NCBI GenBank assembly: GCA_963818445.1
Contig: CAWFSG010000021.1
Location: forward strand, 62,001 to 126,000
Length of the DNA: 64,000 bases
Origin: Prado023 sp963818445
GTDB lineage: Bacteria > Actinomycetota > Actinomycetes > S36-B12 > CAIYMF01
Direction of reading: 5' to 3'
Of this stretch, positions 16,715-25,630 are shown in pieces. Under the pieces are notes generated by a model. The model was given only the letters and a program-made list of their open reading frames with translations. It did no database searches and was not told where the DNA came from. How positions within the stretch are numbered: the first letter of the stretch is position 1; the number at the start of each line of letters is the position of its first letter. The translations under genes and the position numbers were made by a program.

Positions 16715-18781
16715 TCAGATCGCAGCTGCGACCCGGGTGCCCTGGTCGATCGCGCGCTTGGCGTCGAGCTCGGCAGCCTCGTGTGCCCCGCCGATCACGT
16801 GCACCGGGATGCCCGCGGCGACCAGCGCCGACTCGAGCTCGCGCAGCGGCTCCTGCCCGGCGCACAGCACGATCGTGTCCGCCTCCACGAGGTGCTCGCG
16901 CTCGTGTCCATCGCCGAACGACACGACCAATCCCTCCGGTGTGATCCGCTCGTAGTTGACCCCGGGCAGCATCGTCACGCCCTTGGCGACCAGCGACGAG
17001 CGGTGGATCCAGCCGGTGGTCTTGCCCAGCCCGGCGCCGAGCTTGCCGCGCTTGCGCTGCAGCAGGGTGACCTTGCGGGTGGCGGGCACCGGCTGGGCCG
17101 CCACCAGCCCGCCGCGCGACTCGCCCGGGTCGCCGACCCCCCACTCCCGGCGCCACTCGGCGAGGTCCATCGTGGGGGACTCGCCCGGTGCGACGACGAG
17201 GAACTCGGCGACGTCGAAGCCGATCCCGCCGGCCCCGACGATCGCTACCCGGTCACCCACCTGGGCACCGCCGGACAGCACGTCGATGTAGCTGACCACG
17301 TGGGGCGCGTCCTGGCCGGGGATGTGCGGGTCGCGCGGCGTGACCCCGGTCGCCAGGACCACCTCGTCGACACCCAGGGCCGTCAGGTCGTCGGCGGAGA
17401 CTCGCGTCGACAGGTGGAGTCGGACGCCGGTGTCCTCGATGCGGTGGGTGAAGTAGCGCAGCGTCTCGACGAACTCCTCCTTGCCGGGGATCCGCTTGGC
17501 GAGGTTGAACTGCCCGCCGATCTCGTCCGCGCCGTCGAAGAGGTCCACCTCGTGGCCGCGCTCGGCCAGGGTGGTGGCGGCCGCCAGCCCGGCCGGTCCT
17601 GCGCCCACCACCGCGATCCGCTTGCGTTGCGTGGTCGGGGTGATCACGAGGTCGCGCTCGTGGCCGGCGCGAGGGTTCACCAGGCACGAGACCGTCTCGT
17701 TCTTGAACGCGTGGTCCAGGCATGCCTGGTTGCACGCGATGCAGGTGTTGATCCGCTCGGGCTGGCCGGCCTGCGCCTTCGTGACGAAGAAGGCGTCGGC
17801 CAGCAGCGGGCGGGCCATGCTGACCATGTCCGCGGCGCCCTCGGCCAGGACCCGCTCGGCGACGTCCGGGGTGTTGATCCGGTTGGTCGTGACCAGCGGG
17901 ATGTCGATGCCGTCGGCGCGCAGCTCGTCGCGCATCTTCTGGGTGACCCAGGTGAATGCCGCCCGGGGCACGCTGGTGGCGATCGTCGGGACGCGCGCCT
18001 CGTGCCAGCCGATCCCAGTGTTGATGATCGTCGCGCCGGCCTCGGCGATGGCCTTGGCCAGGGTGACGGCCTCCTCCCAGGTGCTGCCGTCCGGGATCAG
18101 GTCGAGCATCGACAGGCGGTAGATGATGATGAAGTCCGAGCCGACGGCCTCGCGAGTGCGTCGCACGATCTCGACCGGCAGGCGCATCCGGTTGGCGTAG
18201 GAGCCGCCCCAGCCGTCGGTGCGCTGGTTGGTGTGGGTGACCAGGAACTGGTTGATGAAGTAGCCCTCGGAGCCCATGATCTCCACCCCGTCGTAGCCCG
18301 CCTCGCGAGCAAGGGCGGCGCAGGTCACGAAGGCCTCGATCTGGCTCTCGATCCCGCGCTCGCTCAGCTCACGAGGGGTGAACGGGGTGATCGGGCTCTG
18401 GATCGGCGACGGCGCCACGATCTGCGGGTGGTACCCGTAGCGGCCGGTGTGCAGGATCTGCAGGGCGATGTGCCCGCCCTCGGCGTGCACCGCCTGCGTG
18501 ATCGGCGTGTGCTGGCGGGCCGCGTCACTCGTGGACAGTGTGCCGGCGCCGAACTTGGTCCACCCCTCTTCGTTCGGCGCGAAGCCGCCGGTCACGATCA
18601 GGCCGACCCCTCCGCGGGCCCGTTCGGCGAAGTAGTCGGTGAGGTCGGCGAACCGGTTGGAGTCGTCCTCGAGCCCGGTGTGCATCGAGCCCATCAGCAC
18701 CCGGTTGCGCAGGGTCGTGAACCCCAGGTCGAGGGGGGCGAGCAGGTGCGGGTAGGCCGTGGGGGCATCCGGGATCGTCAC
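16715..18781 (-). CDS. fadH: NADPH-dependent 2,4-dienoyl-CoA reductase (FadH-like)
   Basis: 688 aa, the size of E. coli FadH. Reduces 2,4-dienoyl-CoA in oxidation of unsaturated fatty acids. An N-terminal FMN TIM barrel (residues 10-340) is followed by a 4Fe-4S cluster motif CIACNQACLDHAF...C, an FAD fold (VVGAGPAGLAAATTLAERG) and an NADPH site (IVGAGGIGFDVAEFL). The GTG at 18781 lies 6 nt after CACACT on the minus strand; ATG 18808 is the alternative. The family also includes other old-yellow-enzyme oxidoreductases, so substrate is not certain. Confidence 0.85.
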   Translation of the reverse strand: MTIPDAPTAYPHLLAPLDLGFTTLRNRVLMGSMHTGLEDDSNRFADLTDYFAERARGGVGLIVTGGFAPNEEGWTKFGAGTLSTSDAARQHTPITQAVHAEGGHIALQILHTGRYGYHPQIVAPSPIQSPITPFTPRELSERGIESQIEAFVTCAALAREAGYDGVEIMGSEGYFINQFLVTHTNQRTDGWGGSYANRMRLPVEIVRRTREAVGSDFIIIYRLSMLDLIPDGSTWEEAVTLAKAIAEAGATIINTGIGWHEARVPTIATSVPRAAFTWVTQKMRDELRADGIDIPLVTTNRINTPDVAERVLAEGAADMVSMARPLLADAFFVTKAQAGQPERINTCIACNQACLDHAFKNETVSCLVNPRAGHERDLVITPTTQRKRIAVVGAGPAGLAAATTLAERGHEVDLFDGADEIGGQFNLAKRIPGKEEFVETLRYFTHRIEDTGVRLHLSTRVSADDLTALGVDEVVLATGVTPRDPHIPGQDAPHVVSYIDVLSGGAQVGDRVAIVGAGGIGFDVAEFLVVAPGESPTMDLAEWRREWGVGDPGESRGGLVAAQPVPATRKVTLLQRKRGKLGAGLGKTTGWIHRSSLVAKGVTMLPGVNYERITPEGLVVSFGDGHEREHLVEADTIVLCAGQEPLRELESALVAAGIPVHVIGGAHEAAELDAKRAIDQGTRVAAAI

Positions 18782-18921
18782 GGTCCCAGTGTGGACCGCC
18801 CACCCCATCGGCGATCGCCCGGGTCGGGGGCCACCGGTGAGGTCAGTCGCGCAGGTCCGTTCCTCGCCCTGTTCGACCTCCCGGCCCGTGTTCTGCGCCC
18901 GCCTCATCACGGCGTTGTCCG

Positions 18922-18927
18922 TAGGGT
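18922..18927 (+). promoter_or_regulatory. -10 box of a leaderless promoter
   Basis: TAGGGT ends 8 nt before ATG 18936, which has no Shine-Dalgarno sequence. Transcription would start at or just before the start codon. Confidence 0.5.
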
Positions 18928-18935
18928 GGGCGACC

Positions 18936-19754
18936 ATGATCGACTTCGATGAGGTCCGCGCCGCCAACAGCCGCCGGTTCCGTGAGGTCCTGGCGGATGT
19001 CCCGGGCACGGCACGGGTGCCCTCGTGCCCGGACTGGTCGGCCGCCGACCTGCTGTGGCACCTCACGGAGGTGCAGAACTTCTGGGCCACGATCGTCGAG
19101 GAGCGGCTGCAGGTCGACGAGCAGGTCGAGGCGGTTGCCGCGCCACCGAGACCGGCCGTGGGCGCCGCTGCACTGGCCCAGTTCGATTCCGTGTCGCAGC
19201 GGCTGGGCTCCGGCCTGGCGGCCGCTCGTGACGACGAGCCGGTGTGGACGTGGACGCCGGACCACACGGTCGGGTGGGTCCGTCGCCGCCAGGCCCAGGA
19301 GGCGCTGGTCCATCGCGTGGATGCCGAGCTCACGGCCGGGATGCCCAGCGAGATCGACCCCGAGGCCGCCGAGGACGGCGTCGACGAGCTGCTCACGCAG
19401 TTCGGCGCCCAACCGCCGGCGTGGGGTGCGTTCGACCCCTGCGGGATGCTCGTCGAGGTTCGCAGCCGGCCGTCCCTGCGCTCCTGGCGGGTGCGCCTCG
19501 GACGCTTCCGTGGGGTCGACCCGACCGGCCAGCGCCACGATGAGCCCGACTACCAGCCGGTGATCGAGCCGGGCGACCCTGCCGATGCGCTCGGCCCCGG
19601 AGCGTGGACATCACCTGATGTGGTCCTCGAGGGCCCTGCCGCCGAGCTGCTGCTCTGGCTGTGGGGTCGGGCCGAGGGCGCAGGGATCACCACGACGGGC
19701 GAGGCCTCCGCGCGGGCGGCGCTGCGCGAGGCGATCGTGGCGAACACCCAGTGA
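18936..19754 (+). CDS. TIGR03083/maleylpyruvate isomerase-like (DinB-fold) protein
   Basis: 272 aa. The N-terminus (FDEVRAANSRRFREVLADV...VPSCPDWSAADLLWHLTEVQNFW) is typical of the actinobacterial TIGR03083 family: a four-helix DinB-type bundle with a metal site (His in WHLTEV, and the later EALVHRVDAEL motif). A C-terminal domain follows (residues 190-272). Members include mycothiol-dependent maleylpyruvate isomerase, but most are uncharacterised. Divergent from the dienoyl-CoA reductase gene. Function unassigned. Confidence 0.8.
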   Translation: MIDFDEVRAANSRRFREVLADVPGTARVPSCPDWSAADLLWHLTEVQNFWATIVEERLQVDEQVEAVAAPPRPAVGAAALAQFDSVSQRLGSGLAAARDDEPVWTWTPDHTVGWVRRRQAQEALVHRVDAELTAGMPSEIDPEAAEDGVDELLTQFGAQPPAWGAFDPCGMLVEVRSRPSLRSWRVRLGRFRGVDPTGQRHDEPDYQPVIEPGDPADALGPGAWTSPDVVLEGPAAELLLWLWGRAEGAGITTTGEASARAALREAIVANTQ

Positions 19755-19863
19755 GCCACCGAGGACCGGACTCCCGTCGCCGAGCCTCCGCCCTGCCCGG
19801 CCCCGACCGGCACCCGCGCGGGCCGGCTCATCGGGCGCGCCGGGCGTCTCGCACCCCCGCCAT

Positions 19864-19869
19864 TAGGAT
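19864..19869 (+). promoter_or_regulatory. -10 box of a leaderless promoter for purN
   Basis: TAGGAT ends 6 nt before the GTG start of purN at 19876. No ribosome binding site is present in between. Confidence 0.55.
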
Positions 19870-19875
19870 GACCGC

Positions 19876-20484
19876 GTGCCGCGCACCCGTCTCGTCGTCC
19901 TGATCTCCGGTTCGGGGACGCTCCTGCAGGCCCTGCTCGACGCCACCGCAGACCCGCACTACCCGGCCGAGGTCGTCGGCGTCCTGGCTGACTCGGCGGA
20001 TGCCGCCGGGCTGGCCCGTGCCCGGGACGCCGGCGTCCCCGCGATCCCCGTGGCGATCGCCGCGTACCCCGATCGGGCGGCCTGGGACCGCGCCCTGCGC
20101 GACACCCTGGAGTCCTTCGAGCCCGAATGGGTCGTGTCGGCCGGCTTCATGCGGATCCTCGGTCCGGACGTCCTCTCGGCGTTCCCGATGCGGGTCGTGA
20201 ACACCCACCCCGCGCTGCTGCCCAGCTTCCCCGGCGCCCACGCCGTCCGCGACGCCCTGGCCCACGGCGTGCGCGTGACCGGGTCCACGATCCACCTCGT
20301 CGACGAGGGCGTGGACACCGGCCCGATCATCGCCCAGCGCGCAGTGCCGGTCGAGGACGACGATGACGAGGCCTCACTGCACGAGCGGATCAAGGTCGTC
20401 GAGCGCGAGCTGCTGGTCGACGTCGTCCGCCGGCTGGCCACCCACAACGTGCACATCTCCGGCAGGAAGGTGACCCTGACATGA
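19876..20484 (+). CDS. purN: Phosphoribosylglycinamide formyltransferase
   Basis: 202 aa. Transfers the formyl group of 10-formyl-THF to GAR, third step of purine synthesis. The phosphate-binding loop ISGSGTLLQALLDA, catalytic Asn109 and His111 in VVNTHPALLPSFPG, and Asp147 in HLVDEGVDTGPII are all present. The GTG start follows a TAGGAT box. The stop overlaps the purH ATG (ATGA), so the two are translationally coupled. Folate for this step links to folD a few genes downstream. Confidence 0.96.
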   Translation: MPRTRLVVLISGSGTLLQALLDATADPHYPAEVVGVLADSADAAGLARARDAGVPAIPVAIAAYPDRAAWDRALRDTLESFEPEWVVSAGFMRILGPDVLSAFPMRVVNTHPALLPSFPGAHAVRDALAHGVRVTGSTIHLVDEGVDTGPIIAQRAVPVEDDDDEASLHERIKVVERELLVDVVRRLATHNVHISGRKVTLT

Positions 20485-22055
20485 GCAACCCCGACGGGAC
20501 CGTACGGATCCGCCGTGCGCTGGTCAGCGTGTACGACAAGACCGGGCTCGACGAGCTTGCGGCCGCGCTGCACGACGCTGGGGTCCAGATCGTCTCGACC
20601 GGATCGACGGCTGCGCGCATCGCCGCCGCTGGCGTCCCGGTGGTCGAGGTCTCGGAGCTGACCGGCTTCCCCGAGTGCCTGGACGGACGGGTGAAGACGC
20701 TGCACCCGAAGGTGCACGCCGGGATCCTCGCGGACCTTCGCCTCGACGACCACCACTCCCAGCTGGAGGCCCTGGGAATCGAGCCGTTCGGCCTCGTGGT
20801 CGTGAACCTCTACCCGTTCACCGCGACGGTGGCCTCCGGGGCCAGTCCCGACGAGTGCATCGAGCAGATCGACATCGGCGGGCCGTCGATGGTCCGGGGT
20901 GCGGCGAAGAACCACGCGAGCGTCGCGGTCGTCACCTCACCGGAGGCGTATGGGGAGGTCATCGACGCGGTGAGGGGCGAGGGGTTCACGCTGGCCCAGC
21001 GGGCTCGGCTGGCCGCAGAGGCGTTCGTCCACACAGCCACCTACGACATCGCGGTGGCGTCGTGGATGGGCAACGTGGTGGCCCCGACCGACGAGGGCTC
21101 CGGCTTCCCCGCATGGGTCGGGGGGGCCTGGGAGCGTGCCGAGGTCCTGCGCTACGGCGAGAACCCGCACCAGGGGGCGGCGCTCTACACCTCGGCGCAC
21201 TTCCCCGGCGGGCTGGCCTCGGCCGAGCAGCTGCACGGCAAGGAGATGTCGTACAACAACTACGTCGACGCCGACGCCGCGTACCGAGCGGCCTACGACT
21301 TCGCCGAGCCGGCCGTGGCGATCATCAAGCACGCCAACCCCTGCGGCATCGCGATCGGGGCCGACATCGCCCAGGCGCACGCCCGCGCACATGAGACCGA
21401 CCCGGTGTCGGCGTTCGGCGGGGTCATCGCAGCCAACCGGCAAGTGACCGCCGCGATGGCTGCCCAGGTCGCCGAGGTGTTCACCGAGGTGATCGTCGCC
21501 CCCGGGTATGACCCCGACGCCCTCGCGCTGCTCACTGCGAAGAAGAACCTGCGAATCCTCGTCGCGCCCCCGGTCCCTGCTGGTGCCGGCGCTGAGATCC
21601 GCCCGATCAGCGGTGGGCTGCTCATGCAGACCCGTGACCGGATCGACGCACCCGGCGACGACCCCACGACGTGGACGCTCGCGTGCGGTGAGCCCGCGGA
21701 TGCCGCGACCCTGGCGGACCTCGAGTTCGCGTGGCGGGCCTGCCGGTCGGCGAAGTCCAACGCGATCCTGCTGGCCAGCGACGGTGCGGCGGTCGGCATC
21801 GGCATGGGCCAGGTCAACCGTGTGGACTCCGCCCGGCTTGCGGTTGCGCGCGCCGGCGAGGAGCGGGCGCGGGGCGCGGTCGCGGCTTCCGACGCGTTCT
21901 TCCCGTTCCCCGATGGGCTCGAGGTGCTTCTCGAGGGTGGGGTGCGCGCCGTGGTGCAGCCCGGCGGCTCGGTGCGTGACGCTGAGGTGATCGCCGCGGC
22001 GGAGGCCGCCGGCGTCACGATGTACCTGACAGGCACCCGGCACTTCTTCCACTGA
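20481..22055 (+). CDS. purH: Bifunctional AICAR formyltransferase / IMP cyclohydrolase
   Basis: 524 aa, full length. Catalyses the last two steps of IMP synthesis. The N-terminal MGS-like IMP cyclohydrolase domain (1-150) has ALVSVYDKTGLDELAAAL and STGSTA; the C-terminal transformylase domain carries LRYGENPHQGAALY, the KHANPCG motif (with catalytic Lys-His), SAFGGVIAANRQV, and ends GTRHFFH. Starts in the ATGA overlap with purN. A strong hairpin follows the stop. Confidence 0.97.
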   Translation: MSNPDGTVRIRRALVSVYDKTGLDELAAALHDAGVQIVSTGSTAARIAAAGVPVVEVSELTGFPECLDGRVKTLHPKVHAGILADLRLDDHHSQLEALGIEPFGLVVVNLYPFTATVASGASPDECIEQIDIGGPSMVRGAAKNHASVAVVTSPEAYGEVIDAVRGEGFTLAQRARLAAEAFVHTATYDIAVASWMGNVVAPTDEGSGFPAWVGGAWERAEVLRYGENPHQGAALYTSAHFPGGLASAEQLHGKEMSYNNYVDADAAYRAAYDFAEPAVAIIKHANPCGIAIGADIAQAHARAHETDPVSAFGGVIAANRQVTAAMAAQVAEVFTEVIVAPGYDPDALALLTAKKNLRILVAPPVPAGAGAEIRPISGGLLMQTRDRIDAPGDDPTTWTLACGEPADAATLADLEFAWRACRSAKSNAILLASDGAAVGIGMGQVNRVDSARLAVARAGEERARGAVAASDAFFPFPDGLEVLLEGGVRAVVQPGGSVRDAEVIAAAEAAGVTMYLTGTRHFFH

Positions 22056-22061
22056 GCCCAC

Positions 22062-22085
22062 CCCACGTCGTCGGCACGACGTGGG
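22062..22085 (+). terminator. Stem-loop after purH
   Basis: CCCACGTCGT (22062-22071) and ACGACGTGGG (22076-22085) pair perfectly around a 4-nt loop, 7 nt after the purH stop. No T-tract. Probable terminator of the purN-purH transcript. Confidence 0.6.
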
Positions 22086-22158
22086 CGGCCGAGTCCGGGT
22101 GCGGTGGGGCGCGGCTGCGTAGGCTCGGGTGCATCCACTGACGAGCCGGGGAGATCAG

Positions 22159-23010
22159 GTGCGCAGCATCGAGGCAATCCGGGAGCTGGCCGGGCAGTAC
22201 GACGCCGTCCTCTGCGACGTGTGGGGGGTCGTCCACGACGGTCGGTCGGTCGTCCCGGGCGCCGCCGACGCCCTGATCGGGTTGCGCGCCGCCGGCGTGA
22301 AGGTCGTCCTGCTGACCAACATGCCGCGACCGAGCAGCGAGGTGCCAGCCGCGCTGGGCCGGCTCGGGTTCCCGGATGACGCGTGGGATGCCATCGTCAC
22401 CAGTGGGGACGCGATCCGCGGGGAGCTCGCCCGACGGGCCCCGGGGCCGGTGCTGCGCCTGGGGCGCGACAGGGATCGCGCACTGTGGGACGGGCTGGGG
22501 CTGGAGTTCGTCGACGACCTCGATCACGCCCGGTTCGCCGCGATCGCCGGGCTGCGGACCCCCGAGGAGACCCCGGCCGACTACGCCACCATCCTCAGTG
22601 CAGCCAAGGAGCGGGACCTTGAGCTGCTCTGCGCCAACCCCGATGTGCAGATCATGTCCGGAGGGTCCTTGCGCTGGTGCGCCGGCGCGGTGGCTGACTC
22701 CTACTCCGCCCAGGGCGGGAGGGTCGTCCAGGCAGGCAAGCCGCACGCCGCCATCTATGACCGCGCTTTCGAGGTCCTCGCCGCAGTGGCCGCCGGGGTC
22801 ATCCCGCGCGAGCGGGTCCTGACGATCGGGGACGGACCGGCCACCGACCTGCTGGGCGCGAACCGTCAGGGGCTCGACAGCCTGTTCATTGCCAGCGGGA
22901 TCCACGGGGACTCCCTGCTGGACGGCGACGAGGTCAACATTCCCCGAGCCCTAGCGACTCTGGATGACGCCGGCGTCAGCGCCACGTACGTGCTGCCCCG
23001 ACTGAGGTGA
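22159..23010 (+). CDS. HAD-superfamily class IIA hydrolase (TIGR01459/NagD-like)
   Basis: 283 aa. HAD motif I is YDAVLCDVWGVVHDG with the nucleophile Asp, motif II is LLTNMPR, and the late block AGKPHAAIYDRAF...LTIGDGPATDLLGANRQGLDSLFI contains motifs III and IV. The C2A cap is between them. These enzymes dephosphorylate small phosphates, substrate unknown. GTG start with GGGGAG 5 nt upstream; a TAGGCT box at 22120-22125 is a likely promoter. Confidence 0.85.
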   Translation: MRSIEAIRELAGQYDAVLCDVWGVVHDGRSVVPGAADALIGLRAAGVKVVLLTNMPRPSSEVPAALGRLGFPDDAWDAIVTSGDAIRGELARRAPGPVLRLGRDRDRALWDGLGLEFVDDLDHARFAAIAGLRTPEETPADYATILSAAKERDLELLCANPDVQIMSGGSLRWCAGAVADSYSAQGGRVVQAGKPHAAIYDRAFEVLAAVAAGVIPRERVLTIGDGPATDLLGANRQGLDSLFIASGIHGDSLLDGDEVNIPRALATLDDAGVSATYVLPRLR

Positions 23011-23022
23011 CAAGGAGATCCG

Positions 23023-23385
23023 ATGGCTGCATTCACCGTCAACGTGAACATGGACTGCGTGGACATCGACGAGATGACGCGCTTCTGGTCCGCCGCACTG
23101 GGGTACGAGGTCAGCGGCGAGCTCGGGCCGTTCCGCGCCCTGCGTGACCCGGAGGGCGTCGGCCCGAAGGTGGTGCTGCAGCGGGTCTCGAACCCGACGC
23201 CCGGCAAGAACCGGCTGCACCTCGACCTGTACGTCGACGCCCCGGACGAGCTCGCCGCCGAGGTGGAACGGCTCGGCGCGCTGGGCGCGCGCCCGGTCGA
23301 CGGCGGGTGGCACGAGCTCGGCGATGAGTCCTGGCAGGTCATGCGCGACCCGGAGGGCAACGTGTTCTGCGTGTGCCGGCACTGA
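23023..23385 (+). CDS. VOC-family (glyoxalase-like) protein
   Basis: 120 aa, one complete VOC domain of two beta-alpha-beta-beta-beta modules: FTVNVNMDCVDIDEMTRFWSAALGYEV, NRLHLDLYVDAPDELAAEVERLGALGA and VMRDPEGNVFCVC. The metal-site residues (His in LHLDLY, Glu/Asp in RDPEGN) resemble those of glyoxalase/dioxygenase relatives. Lies 12 nt after the HAD gene with AAGGAG upstream, so probably one operon. Substrate unknown. Confidence 0.85.
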   Translation: MAAFTVNVNMDCVDIDEMTRFWSAALGYEVSGELGPFRALRDPEGVGPKVVLQRVSNPTPGKNRLHLDLYVDAPDELAAEVERLGALGARPVDGGWHELGDESWQVMRDPEGNVFCVCRH

Positions 23386-23412
23386 CCTGGCGAACCCACG
23401 TTGGCGGCCTGC

Positions 23413-23418
23413 GACAAT
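23413..23418 (+). promoter_or_regulatory. -10-like box of a leaderless promoter for folD
   Basis: GACAAT ends 7 nt before GTG 23426. The upstream in-frame ATG 23417 overlaps this box, which argues for GTG as the start. Confidence 0.45.
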
Positions 23419-23425
23419 GCTCCCT

Positions 23426-24271
23426 GTGACGGCGACGATCCTGGACGGCAAGGCGACCGCTGCGGCGGTCAAGGGCGACCTCGCGGCCACGGTCGCCGAC
23501 CTGCGTGCGCGGGGAGTCGTGCCCGGGCTGGGCACGGTGCTCGTCGGCGACGACCCTGGAAGTCGCGCGTACGTTGCCGGCAAGCACCGCGACTGCTCCG
23601 AGGTCGGCATCGAGTCGATCCGCGTGGACCTCCCCGATACCGCCAACCAGGCTGACGTGCTGGCCGCCGTGCGCGCGCTCAACGCCGACCCGGCATGCAC
23701 CGGGTACATCGTGCAGCTGCCCCTGCCCAAGGGTCTGGACGCCAACGCCGTGCTGGAGGTGATGGACCCCGCCAAGGACGCCGATGGACTGCATCCGGTC
23801 AACCTCGGGCGGCTCGTGCTCGGGTCGCCGGCGCCCCTGCCCTGCACTCCTCGCGGGATCGTCGAGCTGCTGCGTCGCTACGACGTGGCGATCAACGGCG
23901 CCGAGGTCTGCGTGATCGGCCGTGGGGTGACGGTCGGCCGCCCACTCGGGCTGCTGCTGACCCGCAAGTCCGAGAACGCGACCGTCACCCTGTGCCACAC
24001 CGGGACCCGCGACATCGCGGCCCACGCACGCCGCGCCGACATCATCGTGGCCGCCGCCGGGGTGCCGCACCTGATCACCGCCGACCTCGTGAAGCCCGGC
24101 GCGGCCGTCCTGGACGTGGGCATCACCCGCACCGCCGACGGCCTGGTGGGCGACGTCCATCCCGACGTCCGTGAGGTGGCAGGGTTCCTCGCGCCGATGC
24201 CCGGTGGGGTGGGTCCGATGACCAGGGCGATGCTGCTGGCCAACGTCGTCGAGGCGGCGGCTCGGTCATGA
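23426..24271 (+). CDS. folD: Bifunctional methylene-THF dehydrogenase / methenyl-THF cyclohydrolase
   Basis: 281 aa. Interconverts methylene-, methenyl- and 10-formyl-THF, the donor used by PurN and PurH. Catalytic region PGLGTVLVGDDPGSRAYVAGKHRDC (Tyr and Lys in the YVxxK motif), substrate block YIVQLPLPKGLD, PAKDADGLHPVNLG, and the NADP fold VCVIGRGVTVGRPLGLLL, ending PMPGGVGPMTRAMLL. I choose GTG 23426 over ATG 23417. Its stop overlaps the DUF3017 ATG. Confidence 0.95.
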   Translation: MTATILDGKATAAAVKGDLAATVADLRARGVVPGLGTVLVGDDPGSRAYVAGKHRDCSEVGIESIRVDLPDTANQADVLAAVRALNADPACTGYIVQLPLPKGLDANAVLEVMDPAKDADGLHPVNLGRLVLGSPAPLPCTPRGIVELLRRYDVAINGAEVCVIGRGVTVGRPLGLLLTRKSENATVTLCHTGTRDIAAHARRADIIVAAAGVPHLITADLVKPGAAVLDVGITRTADGLVGDVHPDVREVAGFLAPMPGGVGPMTRAMLLANVVEAAARS

Positions 24272-24663
24272 CCGACATGCCTCCCGGCGCCCAGTGGCCA
24301 CCGGCTGCTGCGGATCCGGCGAGCGCGCCGGGACTGGACTTCACCCGCGACCGCGTCGAGGAGGACGCGGCTGCCTCCGTCGAGGCCGTCCGGGATTCGA
24401 GTGGTCCGCGGCTCCAGTGGCCGCTCATGCTCGTGCTCGTGGGCCTGGTCGGCTCCCTGATCGTCGTGGCCGACGACCACTTCCGACGGGGATCGGTGCT
24501 GTTCGCCGCATTCGTGGTCCTGGCGTTCTTCCTGCGGCTGTTCCTTCCGGAGAAGGAGGCAGGATGGCTCGCCGTGCGCGGCAAGGGGATCGACCTGCTG
24601 TGCCTGGGCTTCCTGGGGATCGGCCTGTCGGTGTTCGCGCTCATCGTCCCGCCGCCCTCGTAG
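24268..24663 (+). CDS. DUF3017 membrane protein
   Basis: 131 aa, short acidic cytoplasmic N-terminus then three hydrophobic segments (WPLMLVLVGLVGSLIVVA; SVLFAAFVVLAFFLRLF; IDLLCLGFLGIGLSVFALIV). This family is almost always found next to folD in actinobacteria. Function unknown. Starts within the folD stop (ATGA), so co-translated. Confidence 0.85.
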   Translation: MTDMPPGAQWPPAAADPASAPGLDFTRDRVEEDAAASVEAVRDSSGPRLQWPLMLVLVGLVGSLIVVADDHFRRGSVLFAAFVVLAFFLRLFLPEKEAGWLAVRGKGIDLLCLGFLGIGLSVFALIVPPPS

Positions 24664-24706
24664 GTCGGGCTATGCGCACCGGGCCCATCGGGTCGGGGAC
24701 GGGCAG

Positions 24707-25480
24707 ATGAGCGTGCTGGCGTCCAACGCCCTGGTCCTCGCCGCACTGCTCGTGCCGCTCTGGGCCGTGTCGGTACGCATGCGCAACGCCAGCATCATCG
24801 ACCCGTGGTGGTCGATCCTGTTCCTTCTGGTGGTGGCCAACTCCGTGCGGCTGACTGGGCTCACCCCGGGCAAGGCCCTGCTGCTGGCGGTGGTGGCGCT
24901 CTGGGCGATCCGGCTCTGGGCGTACCTGATGCGGCGGAACTGGGGCAGGCCCGAGGACCCGCGGTACGCCGCATTCCGGGCGCACTACGGCCCGCAGCGG
25001 TACTGGTGGGTCAGCCTGTTCCAGGTGTTCGCACTGCAGGGCGTGCTGGCCCTGGCAGTGTCGGCCCCGCTTGCCGTCGGTGGCGCAGCATCCCCGCCGG
25101 ATCCGATCAGTGCGACGGACTGGATCGGGCTGGCCGTGTTCGCCGTCGGGTTCGGGTTCGAGGTGGTCGGCGATGAGCAGCTGCGCCGGTTCCGCGGCGA
25201 CCCGACCACCCGCGGCCGGGTCCTGGACCACGGGCTCTTCCGGTTCACCCGCCACCCCAACTACTTCGGCGAGGCCGTGCTGCAGTGGGGGTTCTGGGTG
25301 ATGGTGCTCGATCTCCCCTGGGGGTGGGCCACGGCGTTCGGCCCGGCGCTCATGACGTTCCTGCTCGTCCGGGTGTCCGGGGTGTCGATGCTCGACAGGC
25401 ACCTGATCACCTCGCGGCCGGGGTACGAGCAGTACATGGCGCGCACGAGCGCGTTCGTGCCGCGTCCGCCCCGGGGGTGA
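24707..25480 (+). CDS. DUF1295 membrane protein (steroid 5-alpha-reductase-like)
   Basis: 257 aa with about six membrane helices. Family features: IIDPWWSILFLLV, GRPEDPRYAAFRAHYG, and the C-terminal block FGFEVVGDEQLRRFRGDP..HGLFRFTRHPNYFGEAVLQWGFW, which is the NADPH-binding region shared with isoprenylcysteine methyltransferases and sterol reductases. Enzymatic substrate unknown. It lies between DUF3017 and mdh, which are adjacent in many relatives. Confidence 0.85.
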   Translation: MSVLASNALVLAALLVPLWAVSVRMRNASIIDPWWSILFLLVVANSVRLTGLTPGKALLLAVVALWAIRLWAYLMRRNWGRPEDPRYAAFRAHYGPQRYWWVSLFQVFALQGVLALAVSAPLAVGGAASPPDPISATDWIGLAVFAVGFGFEVVGDEQLRRFRGDPTTRGRVLDHGLFRFTRHPNYFGEAVLQWGFWVMVLDLPWGWATAFGPALMTFLLVRVSGVSMLDRHLITSRPGYEQYMARTSAFVPRPPRG

Positions 25481-25574
25481 GCGGTGCAGCGGTGTCGCGG
25501 GGCGCGCCGGACTCGGGTCGTCCGGCGGTCCGCGCGGGCCGGAAGGCCCATCGGGGCGGCGGAACCCGGGGCAG

Positions 25575-25580
25575 TAGGCT
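25575..25580 (+). promoter_or_regulatory. -10 box of the mdh promoter
   Basis: TAGGCT, about 50 nt before the mdh ATG. This gene has a leader and a GAGG ribosome binding site, unlike the leaderless genes nearby. Confidence 0.4.
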
Positions 25581-25630
25581 GGACGGGCACCTGAGAGCGT
25601 CGGTGGACCGACGCGCGAGAGAGGAAACCA

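Noticed and set aside
16709..18952. 747-aa plus-strand open frame
   Set aside because: Antisense shadow of the dienoyl-CoA reductase gene, which has all family motifs.
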